Numbered from the stretch's first letter, positions 1-10,133 are shown. The stretch: DNA of 64,000 bases from Hydrogenophaga sp. (GCF_014773545.1 NZ_SDDV01000002.1:62001-126000); one strand, 5' to 3'. Numbers and translations are program-made. The notes: generated by a model from the sequence alone, not told the origin.

Positions 1-641
1 GGAGCGGCGTCCACGCCAGCGACGGCGGGCGCCACCTCGGCGCGGGCGGCAATCCATAGCACGCCGGCGCCGGCCCAGATCATGGCCAGCCGGTAGCCGC
101 TTTGGTAGGTGGCGGCCAGCGCGCCCTGGCGCGTCGTATCGGCCGACTCGATGCGGTAGGCGTCGAGCGCAATGTCTTGCGTGGCCGAGGCAAAGGCCAC
201 CAGCAGCGCAAACCAGACCACGGCGGTCAATTGGGTGCGCGGGTCGGCCAGCGCCATGCCGATCAGGCCGGCGATGATGGTCAGTTGCGCCAGCAACAGC
301 CAGCTGCGGCGGCGCCCGAGCCAGCGCGTCAGTACGGGAATCGGCAGGCGGTCGACCAGCGGCGCCCAGCACCACTTGAAGCCGTAGGCCAGCCCGACCC
401 AGGTCAGGTAGCCAATGGTGGTGCGGTCCAGTCCGGCTTCGCGCAAGCGAAAACTGAGCGTACCCAGCACCAGCAGCAGCGGCAGACCAGCGGAAAAACC
501 CAGCGCCAGCATGCGCAGGCTGGCTGGCTCCAGGTACACGCGCAGCGCCTGCCCCCAACTGGGGCGTTGCGCGCTTGGGCTTGCCGGATGGTCATGCACC
601 GTGGGGGTGATTGCAGCGGCAGGGGCAGGAGGCACGGACAT
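1..641 (-). CDS. ampG: AmpG-family muropeptide permease (MFS), N-terminal part
   Basis: About 213 N-terminal residues are present; the gene runs off the window edge at base 1. After a Pro/Ala-rich leader of about 30 residues come hydrophobic segments typical of an MFS carrier, with 'SAGLPLLLVLGTLSFRLRE' and 'WVGLAYGFKWCWAPLVDR', which resemble the first two helices of AmpG (inner-membrane import of anhydro-muropeptides for cell-wall recycling). A later 'ATQDIALDAYRIE' motif also fits that family. The start is the ATG at 641-639, divergent from the M48 protease gene with only 49 bases between. Substrate specificity is inferred from family resemblance. Confidence 0.75.
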   Translation of the reverse strand, partial: MSVPPAPAAAITPTVHDHPASPSAQRPSWGQALRVYLEPASLRMLALGFSAGLPLLLVLGTLSFRLREAGLDRTTIGYLTWVGLAYGFKWCWAPLVDRLPIPVLTRWLGRRRSWLLLAQLTIIAGLIGMALADPRTQLTAVVWFALLVAFASATQDIALDAYRIESADTTRQGALAATYQSGYRLAMIWAGAGVLWIAARAEVAPAVAGVDAA

Positions 642-690
642 CGGGGTGGGCGAGCAAGCAAAGACGCGAAGTTTTGTCTATTATCGGCAC

Positions 691-1575
691 ATGTGCTTGC
701 TCTGCGATTTGAAGTCTTCCGTTGCGGCTGCGCCACGGCCCGAACATGTCTGGTCGGCGCGGCGTGCTTTTTTGCTCGCTGGCGCGGCCGGTGCGGCCGC
801 GGCCGCGCTGCCAGCCGCCGCACAGGTGGCCGTGGGCGAGACTTCGGCGCTGCGCAATCTGGTGCCGGCCGAACAGCTCGAACGTGCCGCCAGCCAGCAG
901 TACAGCGCCATGATGGCCGAGGCGCGTGCCAACCGGGTGCTGCTGCCCGACGGCCACGCCCAGGTACGGCGTCTGCGTGGCCTGGCGCGCCGCCTGATTC
1001 CGCATGCCACACCCTGGAACCGGCGCGCGCGCAACTGGAACTGGGAGGTCAACCTGATTCAAAGTCCGCAAATCAATGCTTTCGTCATGCCGGGCGGCAA
1101 AATTGCTTTTTTCAGCGGCATTCTGGAGCAGCTCAGGCTGAGCGATGACGAGGCCGCGATGATCATGGGCCATGAAATGGCGCACGCCGTGCGCGAGCAC
1201 GCGCGCGCACGGCTGGCCAAGACGCAGGCCACCGGCATGGGCTTGTCGCTGCTGTCGCAGATGCTGGGCCTGGGCGACGTGGGCAACGTGGCGGCCAATC
1301 TGGGCACCCAGTTGCTGAGCCTGCGCTTTAGCCGTGAGGATGAGACCGACGCCGACCTGGTCGGTCTGGAGATCGCCGCCCGATCGGCCTTTGCGCCGTC
1401 CGCCAGTGTGAGTCTGTGGGAGAAAATGATCGCGCACACCCGCAACGGCGGTCCGGCGTTTCTCTCCACCCACCCGGCGGGCCCAGAGCGGATTCGCGAG
1501 CTGCAGGCCAACCTGCCCAAGGTGCAGGGCCTGTTCGAGCAGGCGCGCCGGGGCGTTCAGCGATCGCCGACGTAG
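691..1575 (+). CDS. Exported M48-family zinc metalloprotease
   Basis: The protein has 294 residues from the ATG at 691. The N-terminus has 'ARRAFLLAGAAGAAAAALPA' ahead of an 'AAAQ' cleavage-like site, so it is probably exported, perhaps by the Tat route because of the twin Arg. The zinc site is HEMAH (His161, Glu162, His165), with the third ligand in the downstream 'EDETDAD' segment (Glu218). This is the layout of the periplasmic LoiP/BepA-like M48 peptidases involved in envelope quality control. The longer upstream reading frame is rejected because it overlaps ampG and lacks a leader at its N-terminus. Its 3' end overlaps the convergent hydrolase gene by 19 bases. Confidence 0.85.
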   Translation: MCLLCDLKSSVAAAPRPEHVWSARRAFLLAGAAGAAAAALPAAAQVAVGETSALRNLVPAEQLERAASQQYSAMMAEARANRVLLPDGHAQVRRLRGLARRLIPHATPWNRRARNWNWEVNLIQSPQINAFVMPGGKIAFFSGILEQLRLSDDEAAMIMGHEMAHAVREHARARLAKTQATGMGLSLLSQMLGLGDVGNVAANLGTQLLSLRFSREDETDADLVGLEIAARSAFAPSASVSLWEKMIAHTRNGGPAFLSTHPAGPERIRELQANLPKVQGLFEQARRGVQRSPT

Positions 1576-2195
1576 GGATTGCTGCGCCGTTCCTGTCCAA
1601 AGGTGCTCTGCGGCCCGTGGCCAGGAACGAACACCGTGTCGTCGCCCATAGGCCATAAGCGTTCTTTGATGCTGCGAACCAATTGCGCATGGTCGCCTTG
1701 CGGAAAATCGGTCCGGCCGATGCTGCCAGCAAACAGCACGTCGCCCACGAAGGCGCGCTTGGCCTGCGCCGAGTGAAACACCACGTGTCCCGGCGTGTGG
1801 CCGGGGCAGTGGCGCACGCTTAGCACACAGTGGCCGATTTGCACCGAGTCGCCGTCGCTCAGCCAGCGCGTGGGCGTGAAGGCCTCGCTGCGCGGCAGAC
1901 CGAACATGCTGCCCTGTTGCGGCAGAGCGTCGATCCAGAACTGGTCACCCGGATGCGGGCCGATGATGGGCAAGCTCAGGCGTCGCGCCAGTTCGGCACT
2001 GGCGCCGGCGTGGTCGATGTGCGCGTGGGTGAGCCAGATCGCTTTCAGGTTCAGCCCCAGGCGCGCCACTTCGGCCAGCACCCGATCGATGTCGCCGCCG
2101 GGGTCTATGACGGCGGCCTGCAGCGTCTGGTCGCACCAGACGATGGAGCAGTTCTGCGCAAAGGCGGTGACCGGAACGGTGTGGTGTTGCAGCAT
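1557..2195 (-). CDS. Metallo-beta-lactamase-fold hydrolase, glyoxalase II-like
   Basis: The 212-residue product carries the metal-binding signature HAHIDH at residues 57-62, a downstream 'GHTPGHVVFH' His motif, the 'FVGDVLFAGSIGRTDF' Asp ligand and a terminal 'VFVPGHG' His. This is the compact YcbL-type hydroxyacylglutathione hydrolase-like family, shorter than true GloB (about 250 residues) because the C-terminal substrate domain is missing. The start chosen is the ATG at 2195, which gives the canonical 'MLQHHTVPVTAFAQNCSI' N-terminus; the reading frame is open further upstream but shows no family similarity there. The exact thioester substrate cannot be read from sequence. Confidence 0.85.
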   Translation of the reverse strand: MLQHHTVPVTAFAQNCSIVWCDQTLQAAVIDPGGDIDRVLAEVARLGLNLKAIWLTHAHIDHAGASAELARRLSLPIIGPHPGDQFWIDALPQQGSMFGLPRSEAFTPTRWLSDGDSVQIGHCVLSVRHCPGHTPGHVVFHSAQAKRAFVGDVLFAGSIGRTDFPQGDHAQLVRSIKERLWPMGDDTVFVPGHGPQSTFGQERRSNPYVGDR

Positions 2196-2544
2196 GTCGG
2201 CTCGGGGTAATGGAGGGGCCAAGAATAAAACCTGCAGATGCGCCGACGGGTCGAAAAAGCAGCACGGGGTGGCCATTCGCCACCTCGGCGCCGGTCGGTC
2301 TGGTGGCGCAGGCTCTATTGTCACCGAGCAGCGCGGAGCGGGGCGGCGCGATGGGCGGGCAGCCCTATGTGCTGGCGCCGTCGATCTGCTGATGTGTTCA
2401 GAGATCACATCCACAATTTCATCCAACTGCTTGTCGGGGTAGGATTTTCCTATCAAACGATGCTTGGAAACAGATTCCAACCGATTGATTCCATTGAAAA
2501 ATGCATCGTCTATGCCTTGCACTGGCCGAACTTCCTGCTAAAGT
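2196..2544 (+). promoter_or_regulatory. Leader region and possible promoter of the dcw cluster
   Basis: No gene is seen in the 393 bases between the hydrolase start (2195) and mraZ (2589). Close to mraZ, TTGCAC (2517-2522) and TAAAGT (2539-2544) with a 16-base spacer could be a weak sigma-70 promoter, just ahead of the MraZ-type repeats. The match is imperfect, so this is tentative. The rest of the stretch shows no recognisable element. Confidence 0.35.
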
Positions 2545-2577
2545 GGGAGAATGTGCAGATTAGTGGTAAAAAGTGGC
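2543..2577 (+). promoter_or_regulatory. MraZ-type operator: four GTG repeats at 10-bp spacing
   Basis: GTGGG (2543), GTGCA (2553), GTGGT (2563) and GTGGC (2573) begin exactly 10 bases apart and end 11 bases before the mraZ start. MraZ is known to bind direct TGGGN-type repeats separated by 5-bp spacers upstream of its own gene. The spacing here is exact although the second repeat is degenerate. Autoregulation of the whole division cluster is therefore likely. Confidence 0.7.
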
Positions 2578-2588
2578 CGTAAGGATTG

Positions 2589-3023
2589 ATGTCGGTGTTC
2601 CAAGGCGCGTCGTTTCTCAGCCTCGATACCAAGGGTCGGCTCTCCATGCCGACCCGGCACCGGGACGCCCTGAACGCGGCCGCCGCCAATCCACTTACTT
2701 TCACCAAGCATCCGCATGGTTGCCTGATGCTGTTTCCGCGCAACGAGTGGGAGCGTTTTCGCGAGCGCATTGCCGCGCTGCCGATGCAGGCCCAGTGGTG
2801 GAAGCGCATTTTCTTGGGCAATGCGATGGAGGTGGAGATGGACGCCTCGGCTCGCTTGTTGGTTGCACCCGAGTTGCGCGCCGCAGCCGGCATCAGCAAG
2901 GACGCTGTGCTGTTGGGCATGGGGGCTTATTTTGAACTGTGGGACGCACAGCAGTACGCAGCCCAGGAAGCGCAGGCGATGCAGGCGCAAATGCCCGACG
3001 TCTTGAAGGACTTTTCATTCTGA
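2589..3023 (+). CDS. mraZ: Transcriptional regulator MraZ
   Basis: This is a 144-residue protein with two AbrB-like half domains: residues 5-50 with '[16 protein letters not shown]' and a C-terminal repeat with '[19 protein letters not shown]'. The spacing of the two DxxGRL / DxxxRL motifs is that of MraZ, the DNA-binding regulator at the head of the dcw cluster. The ATG at 2589 is preferred over a TTG three bases earlier; an AAGGA lies just upstream. Four 10-bp-spaced GTG repeats immediately precede it. It is followed after 6 bases by rsmH. Confidence 0.95.
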   Translation: MSVFQGASFLSLDTKGRLSMPTRHRDALNAAAANPLTFTKHPHGCLMLFPRNEWERFRERIAALPMQAQWWKRIFLGNAMEVEMDASARLLVAPELRAAAGISKDAVLLGMGAYFELWDAQQYAAQEAQAMQAQMPDVLKDFSF

Positions 3024-3029
3024 AGGTCG

Positions 3030-3959
3030 GTGGTGCAAAGCACATGGATTCATCAAACCGTCTTGTTGAACGAAGCCATAACGGCGCTGGCGATCAACCC
3101 GGACGGACATTACGTCGACGGCACTTTCGGCCGCGGCGGGCATGCGCGCCTGATTCTGCAGCAACTCTCGGCGCGCGGGCGCCTGACCGCGTTTGACAAA
3201 GACCCGATGGCCGTGGCGGCGGCGCAAGAACTGGCGGCACAAGACAGCCGCTTTTCCATCCGGCACCAGAGTTTTTGTCGCCTGGGCGAGTTGGAGCCGG
3301 CCAGCGCCGACGGCGTGCTGCTGGACCTGGGGGTCAGCTCGCCGCAGATCGACGACCCCGAACGGGGATTTTCCTTTCGCCACGACGGGCCGCTGGACAT
3401 GCGCATGGACAGCACGCGCGGCCAGAGCGTGGCGCAGTGGCTGCAGACGGCCGATGTGGCCACCCTGACGGAGGTGATACGTGAATACGGTGAAGAACGG
3501 TTTGCTCAATCGGTTGCAAAGGCGATTGATCGTCGCCGACAGGAACGGGGCCCTATTCGAAGCACCCTTGAGTTGGCCGAAGTCGTGGCTGGCGCGGTCA
3601 AAACCCGCGAGCCGGGCAAGGACCCTGCAACGCGCACATTTCAGGCTTTTCGGATTTTCATCAACGCCGAGCTTGAAGAGCTGCAACAAGCGCTAGCCGC
3701 CAGCCTGCAGGTCTTGCGTCCTCGGGGCCAACTGGTGGTGATCAGCTTTCATTCGCTGGAAGACCGACGGGTCAAGCAGTTCATGGTGGGGCATTCGCGG
3801 GTCCAGGTCGATCGGCGGGTGCCGTTTGTCGAGCCCGCGCCGCTGGCGCTGCGTCGGCTGCGCCGCGTCATGCCGGCGCTGGCCGAGGTGCAGCGCAACC
3901 CGCGCGCGCGCAGCGCCGTGCTGCGCGCTGCCGAGCGCACCGAGGCGCCGGCATGCTGA
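3030..3959 (+). CDS. rsmH: 16S rRNA (cytosine1402-N4)-methyltransferase
   Basis: The product has 309 residues from a GTG start. It carries the SAM-binding '[15 protein letters not shown]', the '[20 protein letters not shown]' signature and '[15 protein letters not shown]', all diagnostic of RsmH (MraW), which methylates C1402 in the ribosomal P site. Two consecutive GTG codons (3030 and 3033) could serve as start; either gives the '[12 protein letters not shown]' N-terminus. Its 3' end overlaps ftsL by 7 bases. Confidence 0.95.
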   Translation: MVQSTWIHQTVLLNEAITALAINPDGHYVDGTFGRGGHARLILQQLSARGRLTAFDKDPMAVAAAQELAAQDSRFSIRHQSFCRLGELEPASADGVLLDLGVSSPQIDDPERGFSFRHDGPLDMRMDSTRGQSVAQWLQTADVATLTEVIREYGEERFAQSVAKAIDRRRQERGPIRSTLELAEVVAGAVKTREPGKDPATRTFQAFRIFINAELEELQQALAASLQVLRPRGQLVVISFHSLEDRRVKQFMVGHSRVQVDRRVPFVEPAPLALRRLRRVMPALAEVQRNPRARSAVLRAAERTEAPAC

Positions 3960-4237
3960 TCCGGCTCAGCCTGCTGTTGTCGCTGGCCTTGCTGGCCAGC
4001 GCGTTTTATCTGGTGCATACCCAGTACGAGTCGCGTCGCGTCTTCAGCGCGCTGGACCGGGCGCAGGCCGAGGCACGCCGCATCGACATCGAGCACCAAC
4101 AGTTGGAGGTGCAAAAGCGCGCCCACGCCGCATCTGCACGGGTGCAGCAGCTCGCGCAATCGCGCCTGCACATGCATTCGGTCACGCCGGGCATTACTTT
4201 GTACGTCAGTCTGCCAGGCGCTGAGAGCGTGCGATGA
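3953..4237 (+). CDS. ftsL: Cell division protein FtsL
   Basis: This is a 94-residue bitopic membrane protein: a hydrophobic segment at residues 3-20 follows a very short cytoplasmic tail, and then comes a periplasmic heptad-like helix ('[25 protein letters not shown]' region) that would pair with FtsB. Length, position between rsmH and ftsI, and topology identify it; primary sequence of FtsL is poorly conserved. An ATGA overlap with ftsI points to translational coupling. Confidence 0.9.
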   Translation: MLIRLSLLLSLALLASAFYLVHTQYESRRVFSALDRAQAEARRIDIEHQQLEVQKRAHAASARVQQLAQSRLHMHSVTPGITLYVSLPGAESVR

Positions 4238-5967
4238 GCCGCAGCATCAACTACGGTGCCAGCCCCTTGCTGGCCAGCAAAACGCCGGTCTGGCGCAGCA
4301 AGCTGATCGTTGCCGGACTGGCGCTGGCCTTTGTCGTATTGGGTGCGCGCGCCGCCTATGTGCAGGTGTTTAACAGCGATTTTTTCCAGCGCCAGGGTGA
4401 GCAACGCTTTGTCCGTACATTTGAGTTGTCGGCCAATCGCGGTCAGGTGCTCGATCGCAACGGTCTGATACTGGCCTCCAGCGTGGTGGCGCAAAGCATT
4501 TGGGCCATTCCTGAAGACGTTGATTCGAGCGACCCGAATTTGTCCGAGTTGGCGCGCTTGATCGATCTGCCGCTGCCCGAGTTGCAGCGGCGTCTGGCGC
4601 TGGAAGATCGAACGTTTGTGTGGCTGCGGCGCCAGGTTGACGCGCCGGTGGCCAAGCAGATTGCGGCGCTGGGCATCGCAGGGATACACCAGCGGCGCGA
4701 ATTCAAGCGCCATTACCCCGAGGGGGCGTCCGCCGCGCACGTGGTCGGCTTCACCAATGTGGAAGAGCAAGGCCAAGAAGGCGTCGAACTGGTTTTCAAC
4801 GAGCAGTTGGTGGGCGTCAACGGCTCGCGTCGCGTCATCCGCGACCGGCTCGGGCGCGTGGTCGAAGACGTGCGCGCGGTGTTGCCGCCACAAGACGGCA
4901 CCGACTTGCGGCTCTCGATCGACAGCAGGGTGCAGCACTTTGCCTTTCAAAAGCTGCGTCAGACGGTGCAGCAGCACCGCGCCCAGGCCGGCAGCGTGGT
5001 GGTGCTCGACACCCAAAGCGGCGAGGTGTTGGCGCTGGTCAACTACCCCAGCTTCGACCCCAACCAGCGGCGCAACCTCAGCGGTGCGCAGTTGCGCAAC
5101 CGGGCCTTGACCGATAGTTTCGAGCCGGGCTCGATCGTCAAGCCCTTCATGGCCGCGTTGGCGCTGGAAAAAGGCCTGGCTCGGCCCGAGACGCCCATTC
5201 ACATGGAAGGCGGGCGCGTCAGCGTCGGTGGCATCAGCATCCGCGACCGCACGCCAAAAGACGTGTTGACATTGACTGAGGTGATGGCGCGATCGAGCAA
5301 CGTGGGCATCGTTATGCTGGCGATGCAGATGCACCCGCGTGACATGTGGGAGATGTTCACCCATATTGGCTTGGGCCGGCAGCCGCAACTGTCGTTTCCC
5401 GGTGCAGTCAGCGGCCGTGTGCGGCCCTATAAAAACTGGCGCCCCATCGAGCAGGCCACTATCAGCTACGGTTACGGCTTGTCCACTTCACTGTTTCAGC
5501 TCGCGCAGGCCTATACCGTGTTTGCGCGCGGCGGCGAGTTGATTCCGGTCAGCCTGCTCAAAACCGACGGCCCGGTCAGCGGCGTGCGCGTGTTTGGCCA
5601 GGCGAGCGCGAACGCCGTGCGTGACATGCTGGTGCTGGCCGCCGGCCCTGGCGGCACCGGCGCCCACGCACAAACCATGGGTTATTCGGTGGCAGGGAAA
5701 ACGGGCACCACGCGCAAACAGGAAGGCGGCGCTTATGCCAAGGACCGGCACCGCAGCTTCTTTGTCGGCTTCGCCCCGGCTGAGTCACCGCGCATCGTGG
5801 TGGCGGTGATGATCGACGAGCCCAGCGCCGGACAGTTTTTCGGTGGTGTGGTGGCCGCACCCGTGTTCAGTGAAACGGTGCAGCACACCTTGCGTATTTT
5901 GGGCGTGCAGCCCGATATGACGGTGCTGCCGCAGATTGTCACCGATCTGGTCGAGGAGTCGTTCTGA
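4234..5967 (+). CDS. ftsI: Septal peptidoglycan transpeptidase FtsI (PBP3)
   Basis: A class B penicillin-binding protein of 577 residues. A single membrane anchor (about residues 22-42) is followed by the pedestal domain beginning 'GQVLDRNGLILASS' and the transpeptidase domain with Ser300-x-x-Lys303 ('GSIVKP'), Ser354-Ser-Asn and Lys489-Thr-Gly-Thr. It crosslinks septal peptidoglycan with FtsW as the partner glycosyltransferase. The stop overlaps the murE start by one base (TGATG). Confidence 0.97.
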   Translation: MSRSINYGASPLLASKTPVWRSKLIVAGLALAFVVLGARAAYVQVFNSDFFQRQGEQRFVRTFELSANRGQVLDRNGLILASSVVAQSIWAIPEDVDSSDPNLSELARLIDLPLPELQRRLALEDRTFVWLRRQVDAPVAKQIAALGIAGIHQRREFKRHYPEGASAAHVVGFTNVEEQGQEGVELVFNEQLVGVNGSRRVIRDRLGRVVEDVRAVLPPQDGTDLRLSIDSRVQHFAFQKLRQTVQQHRAQAGSVVVLDTQSGEVLALVNYPSFDPNQRRNLSGAQLRNRALTDSFEPGSIVKPFMAALALEKGLARPETPIHMEGGRVSVGGISIRDRTPKDVLTLTEVMARSSNVGIVMLAMQMHPRDMWEMFTHIGLGRQPQLSFPGAVSGRVRPYKNWRPIEQATISYGYGLSTSLFQLAQAYTVFARGGELIPVSLLKTDGPVSGVRVFGQASANAVRDMLVLAAGPGGTGAHAQTMGYSVAGKTGTTRKQEGGAYAKDRHRSFFVGFAPAESPRIVVAVMIDEPSAGQFFGGVVAAPVFSETVQHTLRILGVQPDMTVLPQIVTDLVEESF

Positions 5968-7535
5968 TGTTGACCCTGCACCAGCCCCAGCACGTGGCCG
6001 ACTGGCTGCGCGCGCGCGGCGTCATCCGCTTGCAAAGCGACAGCCGCCATGTGCAGGCTGGCGACGGTTTTGTTGCCTGGCCCGGCGCCGCCAGCGACGC
6101 GCGCCGCTTCGTCGCCGCCGCGCTGCAAGCGGGCGCCAGCGCCGCCCTGGTCGAGCGCGCGGGAGCCGAGGGGTTTGACTTTGGCCCCGGCGACGCGGTG
6201 CTCGCCATGCCGGGTTTGAAAGCGCAGGCCGGCGCCGTCGCCAGCGCGTTTTACGGCCAGCCCAGCGCGCAGCTCGACCTGCTGGCCATCACCGGCACCA
6301 ACGGCAAAACCTCTACCGCCTGGTGGCTGGCGCAGTTGCTGGGCGCGCTCGGGTGGCCGTGTGCGCTGGTCGGAACGCTGGGCATCGGTCAGCCGCCGCT
6401 GGCCGCCCAGGGCAGCGCGGGTGCGTTGCAGTCAAGCGGCCTGACTACGCCTGACCCGGTGTTGCTGCAGTCGTACCTGCGCCACTTTGTCGACCAAGGG
6501 CTGCGCGCCTGCGCCATCGAAGCCTCGTCGATCGGTCTGGTCGAAGGACGGCTCAACGCCTGCCGCATCAAACTGGCGGTGTTCACCAATTTCACCCAGG
6601 ACCACCTCGACTATCACGGCAGCATGGCGCGCTACTGGGCCGCCAAGGCGATGTTGTTCGACTGGCCGGGACTGGACGCGGCGGTGTTGAATCTGGACGA
6701 CCCGCAGGGCGTGGCGCTGGCTGCGGCGCTGGCACCGCGTGGGCTCGATCTGTGGACGGTCGGCATCGATGACTCGGCGCTGCCCGCGTCGGCGCAGCGG
6801 CCGCCGGCCCGTTTGTTCGCGCGCGAGCTGGGCGCCAGCGAGCACGGTCAGCGCCTGCTGATCGGTGAGCGCAACGCGGCCGGCGCGCCAATTGACAGCC
6901 AAACCCTGACGCTGCCGCTGGTCGGGCGCTACAACGTCTCCAACGTGCTCGGTGTGCTGGGTGCGGCGCGCGCGCTGGGCTTTGGCTTGTCGGCAGCGCT
7001 GCATGCTTGCGCCGCGCTGACGCCGGTGCCCGGGCGCATGGAGCCGGTGCTCCCTGCAACGCCGCAGCAACCGCTGGTGCTGATCGATTACGCCCACACC
7101 CCGGATGCGCTGGAAAAAGCGCTGCAGGCGTTGCAAGCGCTGCGACGGCAGCGCGGCGGCCAACTCTGGGTGGTGCTGGGCTGCGGCGGCGAGCGTGACG
7201 CCTCCAAACGCCCGCTGATGGCGGCCGCCGCCGAACGCGGCGCCGATCGGGTGGTGCTGACCAGCGACAACCCGCGCAGCGAAGACCCGCTGGCCATTTT
7301 GGCGCAGATGCAAGCCGGCTTGTCCAGCCCGGCGCCAGCGCAGATCGAACCCGACCGCGCGCGCGCCATTGCGCTGGCGGTGCGGGGCGCGCAGGCGTGC
7401 GACGTGGTGCTGATCGCCGGCAAAGGACACGAGGAATATCAAGAAGTGCAGGGCATGAAAAAACCATTTTCGGATCGGGCGCAGGCGCAACAGGCGCTGC
7501 AAGAGCGCGCCGACGCGGCGCGGGAGGCGGCATGA
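5967..7535 (+). CDS. murE: UDP-MurNAc-L-Ala-D-Glu:meso-diaminopimelate ligase
   Basis: The 522-residue Mur ligase adds the third peptide residue to the UDP-MurNAc dipeptide in the cytoplasm. The ATP-binding loop is 'GTNGKTS' (Lys114), and DNPR at residues 434-437 is the signature for meso-diaminopimelate rather than lysine, so the stem peptide is the Gram-negative type. It is a little longer than the E. coli enzyme, with extra residues around 270-300. It has ATGA coupling to murF. Confidence 0.96.
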   Translation: MLTLHQPQHVADWLRARGVIRLQSDSRHVQAGDGFVAWPGAASDARRFVAAALQAGASAALVERAGAEGFDFGPGDAVLAMPGLKAQAGAVASAFYGQPSAQLDLLAITGTNGKTSTAWWLAQLLGALGWPCALVGTLGIGQPPLAAQGSAGALQSSGLTTPDPVLLQSYLRHFVDQGLRACAIEASSIGLVEGRLNACRIKLAVFTNFTQDHLDYHGSMARYWAAKAMLFDWPGLDAAVLNLDDPQGVALAAALAPRGLDLWTVGIDDSALPASAQRPPARLFARELGASEHGQRLLIGERNAAGAPIDSQTLTLPLVGRYNVSNVLGVLGAARALGFGLSAALHACAALTPVPGRMEPVLPATPQQPLVLIDYAHTPDALEKALQALQALRRQRGGQLWVVLGCGGERDASKRPLMAAAAERGADRVVLTSDNPRSEDPLAILAQMQAGLSSPAPAQIEPDRARAIALAVRGAQACDVVLIAGKGHEEYQEVQGMKKPFSDRAQAQQALQERADAAREAA

Positions 7536-8965
7536 AAACTGTGGCTGAACTGCTGCTGCAACTGTCAGGCGCGCGCCCGGTGGGCACGATAGGGGCGCCG
7601 ATTCTGCGCGTGCACTCCGACACCCGCAGCTTGCAGCCGGGTGATTTGTTCGTGGCGCTCAAGGGCGAGCGTTTCGACGCGCACGACTTTTTGCCGCAGG
7701 CGCGCGCGCAAGGCGCGGTGGCGGCGCTGGCGCAAACCGGCCTGGCCTCAGCCGGCCTGGGTGGGGTGGAAGTGCCCGACAGCCGCGCCGCTCTGGCTGA
7801 GCTGGCCCGGCGCTGGCGCGCGCAGCTCAGGCTGGAGTTGATCGCGGTGGCCGGCAGCAACGGCAAGACCACCGTGACGCAGATGATTGCCGCCATTTTG
7901 CGCGCCGCCGTGGGTGCTGCGGCGCACGCCACCGAGGGCAATCTGAACAATGACATTGGCGTGCCGCTGACCTTGCTGCGGCTGCGCCCGACGCACCGGC
8001 TGTCGGTGGTCGAGCTCGGCATGAACCACCCGGGTGAAATCGCGCAACTGGCCGCGCTGGCGCAGCCGACGGTGGCGCTGGTCAACAACGCGCAGCGCGA
8101 GCACCAGGAATTCATGGCCTCGGTGGCGGCGGTGGCGCACGAAAACGCGCAGGTGATTGCCGCCTTGCCGGCCGATGGCGTGGCGGTGTTCCCGAGCGAC
8201 GACCTCTACACGCCGCTGTGGCGCGAACAGGCGGCGCGGCGGCGCGTGCTCAGCTTCAGCGTCAACGATGCCGACGCCGACGTACACGTGCGGCGCAGCG
8301 TCTGGAGCGACGGCGCCTGGCTGCTCGAATGCCAGACCCCGGCCGGGGCGCTGAGCTGCTGCCTGCGCATGACCGGGCGGCACAACCTGCACAACGCGCT
8401 GGCCGCCGTGGCCTGTGCGCTGGCCGCCGGCGTGCCACTGGCGGCAATCGAACGCGGACTCAATGCCTTTGCACCGCTGGCCGGCCGCTCGCGCGCGCTC
8501 GAGCTGGCGCTGCCCGGCCGCAGCGTCACCCTGATCGACGACAGTTACAACGCCAACCCGGATTCGGTGCTGGCCGCCATCGACTTGCTGGCCGAGCTGC
8601 CGGGCCCGCATCTGCTGGTGCTGGGCGACATGGGTGAAGTCGGCGCGCAGGCACTGGCCGCGCACCTGGAGGTGCTGCGCCACGCGCAGGTGCGCGGCAT
8701 CGAAGCCGTGCACTGCGTCGGCGACTGGATGCAGCAAGCCTGCGCTGCCTGGCCCGCCAGCGCAGGGCCGCCACCGAGCGCCTGGGCCGACGTGCCGGCG
8801 CTGGCCGAGCAGGTCGCCCAATGGGTCGCTACGGCAACCGATGCGCCGCGCAGCGTGCTGGTCAAGGGCTCGCGCTGCATGCGCATGGAGCGCGTGGTGC
8901 ACGCCTTGCGGGCGCTGTGCCCGCCTGCGTCAGCCTGCAGCCAGGAGACGGCCCATGCTGCTTAG
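7532..8965 (+). CDS. murF: UDP-MurNAc-tripeptide:D-Ala-D-Ala ligase
   Basis: The 477-residue enzyme attaches the D-Ala-D-Ala dipeptide made by Ddl to the UDP-MurNAc tripeptide. The start is the ATG overlapping the murE stop, giving '[16 protein letters not shown]'; the frame is open further upstream inside murE. The P-loop is 'GSNGKTT' (Lys112), followed by '[13 protein letters not shown]' and '[11 protein letters not shown]', both MurF hallmarks. The 3' end overlaps mraY by 11 bases. Confidence 0.96.
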   Translation: MKTVAELLLQLSGARPVGTIGAPILRVHSDTRSLQPGDLFVALKGERFDAHDFLPQARAQGAVAALAQTGLASAGLGGVEVPDSRAALAELARRWRAQLRLELIAVAGSNGKTTVTQMIAAILRAAVGAAAHATEGNLNNDIGVPLTLLRLRPTHRLSVVELGMNHPGEIAQLAALAQPTVALVNNAQREHQEFMASVAAVAHENAQVIAALPADGVAVFPSDDLYTPLWREQAARRRVLSFSVNDADADVHVRRSVWSDGAWLLECQTPAGALSCCLRMTGRHNLHNALAAVACALAAGVPLAAIERGLNAFAPLAGRSRALELALPGRSVTLIDDSYNANPDSVLAAIDLLAELPGPHLLVLGDMGEVGAQALAAHLEVLRHAQVRGIEAVHCVGDWMQQACAAWPASAGPPPSAWADVPALAEQVAQWVATATDAPRSVLVKGSRCMRMERVVHALRALCPPASACSQETAHAA

Positions 8966-10133
8966 TCTGACCCAATGGCTGTACACGCTGGGGCCGGAAT
9001 TTGGCTTCCTGCGGGTGTTTCAGTTCCTCACCTTTCGTGCCGTGATGGCGGCCATGACGGCGTTGCTGGTCGGGCTGGCGGCCGGTCCATTCGTCATTCG
9101 CCGCCTGCGAGCGCTCAAGATCGGCCAGCCAATTCGTGGCTACGCCATGCAGTCGCACCTGAGCAAGGGTGGCACGCCGACCATGGGCGGCGTGCTGATC
9201 CTGTTTTCGATTGCCACCTCGACCCTGCTGTGGTTTGAGCTCAGCAACCGCTTTGTCTGGATCGTGTTGCTGGTCACTTTGGGGTTTGGCGCCATCGGCT
9301 GGGTCGACGACTGGCGCAAAGTGGTCGACAAAAACCCGGAAGGCATGCGCTCGCGCGAGAAATATTTCTGGCAGTCGGTGATCGGCGTGCTGGCGGCGTT
9401 TTTGCTGGTGTTCAGCGTCTCCGAGGACAGCAACCAGCGCGTCATGGAGCTGTTCCTGGCTTGGGTTGCCTCTGGCTTCACGGTCGACTTGCCGCCTCAT
9501 GCCGGTTTGCTGGTGCCCTTTTTCAAGGAAGTCAGCTATCCGCTGGGTGTATTTGGCTTTGTGCTGCTGACCTACTTGGTGATCGTCGGCTCCAGCAACG
9601 CGGTCAATCTGACCGACGGCCTGGACGGCCTGGCCATCATGCCAGTGGTGATGGTCGGCTCGGTGCTGGGCATTTTTGCCTATGTGAGCGGGCACGTGGT
9701 GTTTGCCAACCACCTGTTGCTGCCGCACATTCCCGGCACCGGCGAGCTGCTGATTTTCTGTGCTGCCATGGCCGGCGCCGGCCTGGCCTTTCTGTGGTTC
9801 AACGCCCACCCGGCGCAGGTCTTCATGGGCGACGTCGGCGCGCTCGCGCTCGGTGCCGCGCTGGGCACCATCGCGGTCATCGTGCGCCAGGAGATCGTGC
9901 TGGCCATCATGGGCGGCATTTTCGTGGTGGAGGCGCTGTCGGTGATGCTGCAAGTGAGCTACTTCAAGTACACCAAGCGCCGCTACGGCCAGGGGCGCCG
10001 GCTGTTCAAGATGGCGCCGCTGCACCACCACTTCGAGAAAAAAGGCTGGACTGAAACGCAGGTGGTGATCCGGTTCTGGATCATCACCATGCTGCTGTGC
10101 CTGATTGCCTTGTCAACCCTGAAGCTGCGATGA
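8955..10133 (+). CDS. mraY: Phospho-MurNAc-pentapeptide translocase MraY
   Basis: A polytopic membrane enzyme of 392 residues with about ten hydrophobic segments, which transfers phospho-MurNAc-pentapeptide to undecaprenyl phosphate (lipid I). Visible motifs are '[12 protein letters not shown]', 'GWVDDWRKV', '[13 protein letters not shown]', '[15 protein letters not shown]' and '[12 protein letters not shown]'; the Asp and His residues in these form the active site. At 392 residues it matches betaproteobacterial MraY, longer than the E. coli protein of 360. The upstream extension of the frame lies within murF and is not part of the gene. Confidence 0.96.
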   Translation: MLLSLTQWLYTLGPEFGFLRVFQFLTFRAVMAAMTALLVGLAAGPFVIRRLRALKIGQPIRGYAMQSHLSKGGTPTMGGVLILFSIATSTLLWFELSNRFVWIVLLVTLGFGAIGWVDDWRKVVDKNPEGMRSREKYFWQSVIGVLAAFLLVFSVSEDSNQRVMELFLAWVASGFTVDLPPHAGLLVPFFKEVSYPLGVFGFVLLTYLVIVGSSNAVNLTDGLDGLAIMPVVMVGSVLGIFAYVSGHVVFANHLLLPHIPGTGELLIFCAAMAGAGLAFLWFNAHPAQVFMGDVGALALGAALGTIAVIVRQEIVLAIMGGIFVVEALSVMLQVSYFKYTKRRYGQGRRLFKMAPLHHHFEKKGWTETQVVIRFWIITMLLCLIALSTLKLR

